Part shown: positions 22,720 to 24,880 of the stretch, piece by piece
Numbering within the stretch: the first letter of the stretch is position 1
Layout: the number at the start of each line of letters is the position of its first letter
Virus record (IMG/VR): IMGVR_UViG_3300034374_000432
Span: 1 to 24,880 of that record
From: a virus
Length of the DNA: 24,880 bases
Direction: 5' to 3' (one strand)
Notes under the pieces: model-generated
Seen by the model: the letters and a program-made list of their open reading frames with translations, nothing else
Databases searched by the model: none
What the model was told of the DNA's origin: nothing
Translations under genes and position numbers: made by a program

Positions 22720-22887
22720 TTATTGGTGGGCAAAGGTGAGTATAAATGCCACCATAGATGATGCAGACAAAAACAATGCTATACCTGCCCCATTCATATG
22801 ACCACCATACATCAGCACAAAGCTGACAAAGAACCACAAGATGCACATACCCAATGCAATCACCATGAGTGTTAGTTTTTCTGACAT
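22720..22887 (-). CDS. 55-residue two-helix membrane protein
   Basis: ATG 22887 has GGGAG 7 bases upstream and opens a 55-codon frame to TAA 22720. It begins MSEKLTLMVIALGMCILWFF, has a short GGHMNGAG turn, then a second hydrophobic helix (IALFLSASSMVAFILTF): a hairpin with two membrane spans. The topology could suit a holin-like, superinfection-exclusion or stress-type small membrane protein; its early-region position argues against a classic lysis role. It overlaps the upstream gene by 16 bases. Confidence 0.6.
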   Translation of the reverse strand: MSEKLTLMVIALGMCILWFFVSFVLMYGGHMNGAGIALFLSASSMVAFILTFAHQ

Positions 22888-23078
22888 ATCAATTCTCCCA
22901 AAGTAACTTGTTTGTCGGCAAGTTTAGCCGCCATAATTAAGGCATCACACCAATCACCGCCAGTCTCACGCCACACGTGTATTTTGAATGTGTGCCAGTC
23001 AATCGGATCACATATACCTACACAATCAAGCACATGATCTTTGTATGTAGCCATACGCATTTCAGCATCAGTCATCAT
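22872..23078 (-). CDS. Hypothetical small protein
   Basis: Encodes 68 residues from ATG 23078 with GGAG 8 bases upstream (the second Met is also possible). Four Cys residues and a WHTFKIHVWRETGGDWCDAL core; the C-terminal part (ALIMAAKLADKQVTLGEL) is helical. The Shine-Dalgarno lies in the last codons of the upstream gene, 3 bases away. No family recognised. Confidence 0.65.
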   Translation of the reverse strand: MMTDAEMRMATYKDHVLDCVGICDPIDWHTFKIHVWRETGGDWCDALIMAAKLADKQVTLGELICQKN

Positions 23079-23081
23079 TGT

Positions 23082-23360
23082 TTAGTCTCCATTAAATGAT
23101 AGGATTGTAGCAGATGCTACAGTTTTCTTAGCACCAAAGATTTTATGCCAACGTGCTGTACGTTCTTGTTTAGCTACAGCCTCAAGATAAGCCTTGATAT
23201 TGTTAGCCGACATCATAACGCCATCACGTAATTCAGGATGTCTACCTAAATATGCTACACGTTCTTGATCAGGTGCTACTCTTTCAAGTGTACCATTTGA
23301 GCGAAGCCTACCCATACGATTGACATTCACCATGCGTCCATTTTCAAAGTTTTTAGCCAT
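23082..23360 (-). CDS. Hypothetical basic protein
   Basis: Encodes 92 residues: a basic N-terminal half (NGRMVNVNRMGRLRSNGT), a GRHPELRDGVMMSANNIKAY segment and a helical C-terminal part. The last codons contain palindrome copy 7, giving V-A-S-A-T before ILSFNGD. Shine-Dalgarno AAAGGG sits upstream of ATG 23360, at the end of the preceding gene. A small DNA- or RNA-binding protein is possible from charge alone. Confidence 0.65.
   Translation of the reverse strand: MAKNFENGRMVNVNRMGRLRSNGTLERVAPDQERVAYLGRHPELRDGVMMSANNIKAYLEAVAKQERTARWHKIFGAKKTVASATILSFNGD
23106..23121. promoter_or_regulatory. 16-bp palindrome copy 7 (in 3' end of a gene)
   Basis: TGTAGCAGATGCTACA with perfect arms, lying in the last ~13 codons of the 92-residue gene and 28 bases upstream of the next start at 23078. 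The centre GA is the reverse complement of copy 1. Confidence 0.7.
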
Positions 23361-23365
23361 GAGTT

Positions 23366-23542
23366 TTAGCCCTTTTTTCTGTTTGCTAAGTTAAAGTCCC
23401 GATTATCAACAGCATCAATACAACATTGTTCGGTTGATGTATAGTGTAAACACTCGCCTGTATCCGCATCACACACAAAATAATCTCGCACTTGGTTATT
23501 GTGGTCATGCCAAAAAATCTTATAGCCTTTGTAATTAAACAT
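23366..23542 (-). CDS. 58-residue hypothetical protein
   Basis: ATG 23542 has GGAG 9 bases upstream and a 58-codon frame to TAA 23366. It begins MFNYKGYKIFWHDHNNQVRD and continues YFVCDADTGECLHYTS with a C-C pair (TEQCCIDAV) and a basic tail whose AAAAAGGGC helps the next gene. The YKGYKIFWHD/YFVCDADTGE pattern suggests a small beta sheet. Palindrome copy 8 lies 17 bases upstream, just before the Shine-Dalgarno. Family unknown. Confidence 0.6.
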   Translation of the reverse strand: MFNYKGYKIFWHDHNNQVRDYFVCDADTGECLHYTSTEQCCIDAVDNRDFNLANRKKG

Positions 23543-23558
23543 TTTGTGTCACTCCGAT

Positions 23559-23574
23559 TGTAGCAGGTGCTACA
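23559..23574. promoter_or_regulatory. 16-bp palindrome copy 8
   Basis: TGTAGCAGGTGCTACA with perfect arms, between the stop at 23590 and the start at 23542, directly upstream of the Shine-Dalgarno. The flanks on the - strand (ACTGTAGCACCTGCTACAAT) are identical to copies 5, 9 and 12. Confidence 0.75.
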
Positions 23575-23589
23575 GTTAAAATGTGAAAC

Positions 23590-23823
23590 CTAATTGCCAC
23601 CATTACCAATGACAACCTGCATTGTTTTACGATGAGGCACTAAATAGCCCATGTCAAGCGCAAACTGTTTGGCATCAGATTCGGTTGGAAAATCCCTAGT
23701 CAATATGTGGGACGTTTTACCGGATACGCCATAGCTAACATTTAGACGACTACCCTCAATGCCCCATCCAGATGTGTATGAAACATAGAAGTTTTTAGCG
23801 GTAACTGTTCTTAACTCTTGCAT
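23590..23823 (-). CDS. Hypothetical small protein
   Basis: Encodes 77 residues: a beta-like first half (LRTVTAKNFYVSYTSGWG, RLNVSYGVSGKTSHILTRDF), a helix (TESDAKQFALDMGY) and a Gly-rich end. Shine-Dalgarno GAGG 7 bases before ATG 23823. It is the first gene behind the promoter at 23896-23924, with palindrome copy 9 in its leader. No family recognised. Confidence 0.65.
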   Translation of the reverse strand: MQELRTVTAKNFYVSYTSGWGIEGSRLNVSYGVSGKTSHILTRDFPTESDAKQFALDMGYLVPHRKTMQVVIGNGGN

Positions 23824-23842
23824 CTTGTGACCTCATTAAAAT

Positions 23843-23858
23843 TGTAGCAGGTGCTACA
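23843..23858. promoter_or_regulatory. 16-bp palindrome copy 9 (leader)
   Basis: TGTAGCAGGTGCTACA with perfect arms, about 30-46 bases downstream of the start expected from the promoter at 23896-23924 and 20 bases upstream of ATG 23823, just before the Shine-Dalgarno. Confidence 0.75.
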
Positions 23859-23895
23859 GTTAGGGTTGAAATAGCCTGATTTCCAAGCATCATCT

Positions 23896-23924
23896 ATATT
23901 ACCCCATGCCCATGCTTATGTCAA
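23896..23924 (-). promoter_or_regulatory. Sigma70-like promoter for small-gene operon
   Basis: TTGACA (23924-23919) and TAATAT (23901-23896) with a 17-base spacer on the - strand. It lies in a gene-free stretch after the terminator of the upstream gene, so it probably starts the transcript for the genes below 23823. The TTGACATAAG start is shared with the promoter at 22672-22700. Confidence 0.7.
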
Positions 23925-24005
23925 GTCAGCCCCATACCCATGCTCCATACTATCACGTACTGACATAATATGTTCATCCCCATGTCGTCCCCATGCCCTG
24001 TGTAC

Positions 24006-24017
24006 TGTCATATGACA
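24006..24017. repeat. 12-bp palindrome TGTCATATGACA
   Basis: A perfect palindrome between the terminator at 24033-24058 and the promoter at 23896-23924. Its TGTCA/TGACA arms resemble TGACA-CC-TGTCA at the right edge (24823-24834). It may be a second kind of operator; only one perfect copy was seen. Confidence 0.35.
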
Positions 24018-24032
24018 CGCCAAATTGTGGGC

Positions 24033-24058
24033 AAAAGAAAACCCCGCCGAAGCGGGGC
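24033..24058 (-). terminator. Rho-independent terminator with UUCG loop
   Basis: On the - strand CCCCGC-TTCG-GCGGGG is followed by TTTTCTTTT. A GC-only 6-bp stem with the very stable UUCG tetraloop, 27 bases after the stop of the 196-residue gene, so that gene forms its own transcription unit. Confidence 0.93.
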
Positions 24059-24073
24059 AAGTGTTGGGGAAAG

Positions 24074-24089
24074 TGTAGCAGGTGCTACA
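24074..24089. promoter_or_regulatory. 16-bp palindrome copy 10 (overlaps a stop codon)
   Basis: TGTAGCAGGTGCTACA with perfect arms. The TAG within the - strand copy is the stop codon (24085-24087) of the 196-residue gene. It lies between that gene and its terminator, with no gene start within 250 bases downstream, so it cannot act as a simple promoter operator. Confidence 0.75.
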
Positions 24090-24675
24090 TTGCGGCGGAT
24101 TGTTTAGCAGGTTTTTCGTTTGCTTCATCAAACCAGAATGCAATCACCTTGTCAAAATCAATACCGCTTGCCTTGGCAAATTCTTCTATAGCGGCAAATT
24201 GCGCTTGCCAATTTTTTGCGTTGGTTTCTGTCCAGACTGTAGCAGGTGCTACATTTTCTGCAGGTGCTTTTTTGCCTTGTCCAGATTTGCCTTGGCGTTT
24301 TGCTTTTGCTTTTGCAATAGGCATACCATTGTCATCTAATTTTGATACCTTTTCGCGTATGCCTCGCACATGAGTAACGTTATCCAATAGACCATTTTGA
24401 ACAGCGTTTTTCACTCTTTTGGCGTTTGTATCAATCCAAACGATTGCGGCCAGTTTATCATGTGCCGCATTTTGACGCCCTGCAAAGAGTGAATACCCTG
24501 CTTTTGTTAAGGCATCAATTAGCGGTTGTCCGCGCAATTTACCTTTAATTGCTACCACGTTTTTTGCATCCTGCAAAATCGCGTCAATATTATCATATAG
24601 AAAACCGGCTTGCCGATTTTCCAAACGTGACATTGTTTGATCATGGTTTTTTTCAAATTTAACTAGTACAGACAT
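24085..24675 (-). CDS. Hypothetical protein, first gene of the leftward region
   Basis: Encodes 196 residues from ATG 24675, chosen because GAGAGG lies about 8 bases upstream; the frame extends to 24738 with no such site. It has a helical, charged N-terminal half (MSVLVKFEKNHDQTMSRLEN, then DAILQDAKNVVAIKGK), a basic Lys/Gly/Ala linker (AKAKAKRQGKSGQGKKAP, ~122-139) and a C-terminal helical domain with Trp residues. No helix-turn-helix could be recognised by eye. It has its own promoter and terminator, with palindromes upstream, inside and at its stop codon, so it is the gene most tightly tied to the palindrome. That makes it a candidate, unproven, for the protein that binds it. Confidence 0.65.
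   Translation of the reverse strand: MSVLVKFEKNHDQTMSRLENRQAGFLYDNIDAILQDAKNVVAIKGKLRGQPLIDALTKAGYSLFAGRQNAAHDKLAAIVWIDTNAKRVKNAVQNGLLDNVTHVRGIREKVSKLDDNGMPIAKAKAKRQGKSGQGKKAPAENVAPATVWTETNAKNWQAQFAAIEEFAKASGIDFDKVIAFWFDEANEKPAKQSAAM
24238..24253. promoter_or_regulatory. 16-bp palindrome copy 11 (intragenic)
   Basis: TGTAGCAGGTGCTACA with perfect arms inside the 196-residue gene, encoding V-A-P-A-T just after its basic linker. It is 150 bases from copy 10. Confidence 0.75.
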
Positions 24676-24728
24676 TTTTTTATTCCTCTCAAAATGTGGC
24701 GTTGGCGGTATTGCCTTGCCGATAATTA

Positions 24729-24757
24729 AAAGTATCAAATGCTAGCGTTTATGTAAA
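24729..24757 (-). promoter_or_regulatory. Sigma70-like promoter for the 196-residue gene
   Basis: TTTACA (24757-24752) and TACTTT (24734-24729) with a 17-base spacer on the - strand, about 55 bases upstream of ATG 24675. The -35 is good, the -10 moderate. Palindrome copy 12 lies 14 bases upstream of the -35. Confidence 0.5.
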
Positions 24758-24771
24758 GCACAACGTGACAT

Positions 24772-24787
24772 TGTAGCAGGTGCTACA
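24772..24787. promoter_or_regulatory. 16-bp palindrome copy 12
   Basis: TGTAGCAGGTGCTACA with perfect arms, the rightmost copy. It lies upstream of the first leftward promoter and next to the repeat cluster at the window edge. Confidence 0.75.
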
Positions 24788-24798
24788 GTGATGAATAA

Positions 24799-24880
24799 TT
24801 GACACCTTGCCCGTCAATACCTTGACACCTGTCATTTTTTTGACGCTACTATCATGTGTACTATCGTACAACTATCATTA
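24799..24880. repeat. Gene-free repeat cluster at the right edge
   Basis: Two TTGACACCT copies (24799 and 24822), the inverted repeat GTCAA-TACC-TTGAC, TGACA-CC-TGTCA (24823-24834), and three direct repeats ACTATC(A/G)T starting at 24848, 24860 and 24871, that is 11-12 bases apart. A weak rightward promoter (TTGACA 24822, TACTAT 24847, 19-base spacer) is possible. The cluster is cut by the window edge; it may be a divergent control region or iteron-type origin. Confidence 0.45.

Noticed and set aside
23270-23279. CAGGTGCTAC half-site in the 92-residue gene
   Set aside because: No matching left arm; encodes V-A-P as part of the gene. It might be a decayed copy but cannot be shown.
23916-24143. 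75-codon - strand frame, or a 31-residue version starting inside it
   Set aside because: It runs through the terminator, palindrome copy 10 and the promoter, and overlaps the end of the 196-residue gene; neither possible start has a Shine-Dalgarno.
21296-24787. CRISPR-like array of short repeats
   Set aside because: Spacing is irregular (164 to 772 bases here) and the intervals hold genes, not spacers.

Overview
The window looks like part of the genome of a marine tailed phage (podovirus type) related to the HMO-2011 group, which infects SAR116 and Roseobacter-like alphaproteobacteria. The main reasons are a family A DNA polymerase carrying a DnaJ-type CxxCxGxG zinc-finger insertion, which I recall as a hallmark of phage HMO-2011; a B12-dependent class II ribonucleotide reductase; a T7-type endonuclease I; and a block of large internal virion proteins. 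No rRNA, tRNA, CRISPR array or insertion sequence was seen.

Layout. Positions 1-6567 on the + strand hold five tightly packed late genes for virion proteins: a repeat-rich protein cut by the left edge, two small proteins, a 364-residue protein and a 1193-residue internal/ejection-type protein. A bidirectional hairpin terminator at 6574-6600 separates them from everything else, which is on the - strand and is read from right to left.

Positions 6599-18816 (-) hold nucleotide metabolism and replication. In transcription order these are a DUF932 protein, tyrosine integrase, primase, DnaB-like helicase, endonuclease VII-like HNH nuclease, DNA polymerase, a probable ssDNA-binding protein, a Cas4/RecB-like nuclease, endonuclease I, a DUF3310 protein, class II ribonucleotide reductase, an Rmf-like small protein and MazG. 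Most junctions overlap by a few bases (ATGA or TAATG), so translation is probably coupled.

Positions 18896-24675 (-) are an early-type region of small genes. I translated eight short genes or candidates here (17-58 aa) by hand, plus two more beside the ribonucleotide reductase. They include a zinc-ribbon microprotein, one- and two-helix membrane proteins, and a run of overlapping acidic proteins whose last codons contain the next gene's Shine-Dalgarno.

The most striking signal is a 16-bp palindrome, TGTAGCA-NN-TGCTACA, present twelve times between 16.8 and 24.8 kb (eleven with perfect arms). Nine copies lie in the last 3.3 kb, where the palindrome punctuates nearly every non-overlapping gene junction. 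Some copies sit beside or just downstream of sigma70-like promoters, and others are inside coding sequence. The best reading is a dispersed operator network, comparable in layout to the stoperators of cluster A mycobacteriophages, but no repressor gene can be identified here. With an integrase in the same transcription unit, this suggests a lysogeny or early-gene silencing circuit. The right edge adds inverted GTCA repeats and three ACTATCRT direct repeats spaced about one helical turn apart, which may be a control region or origin.
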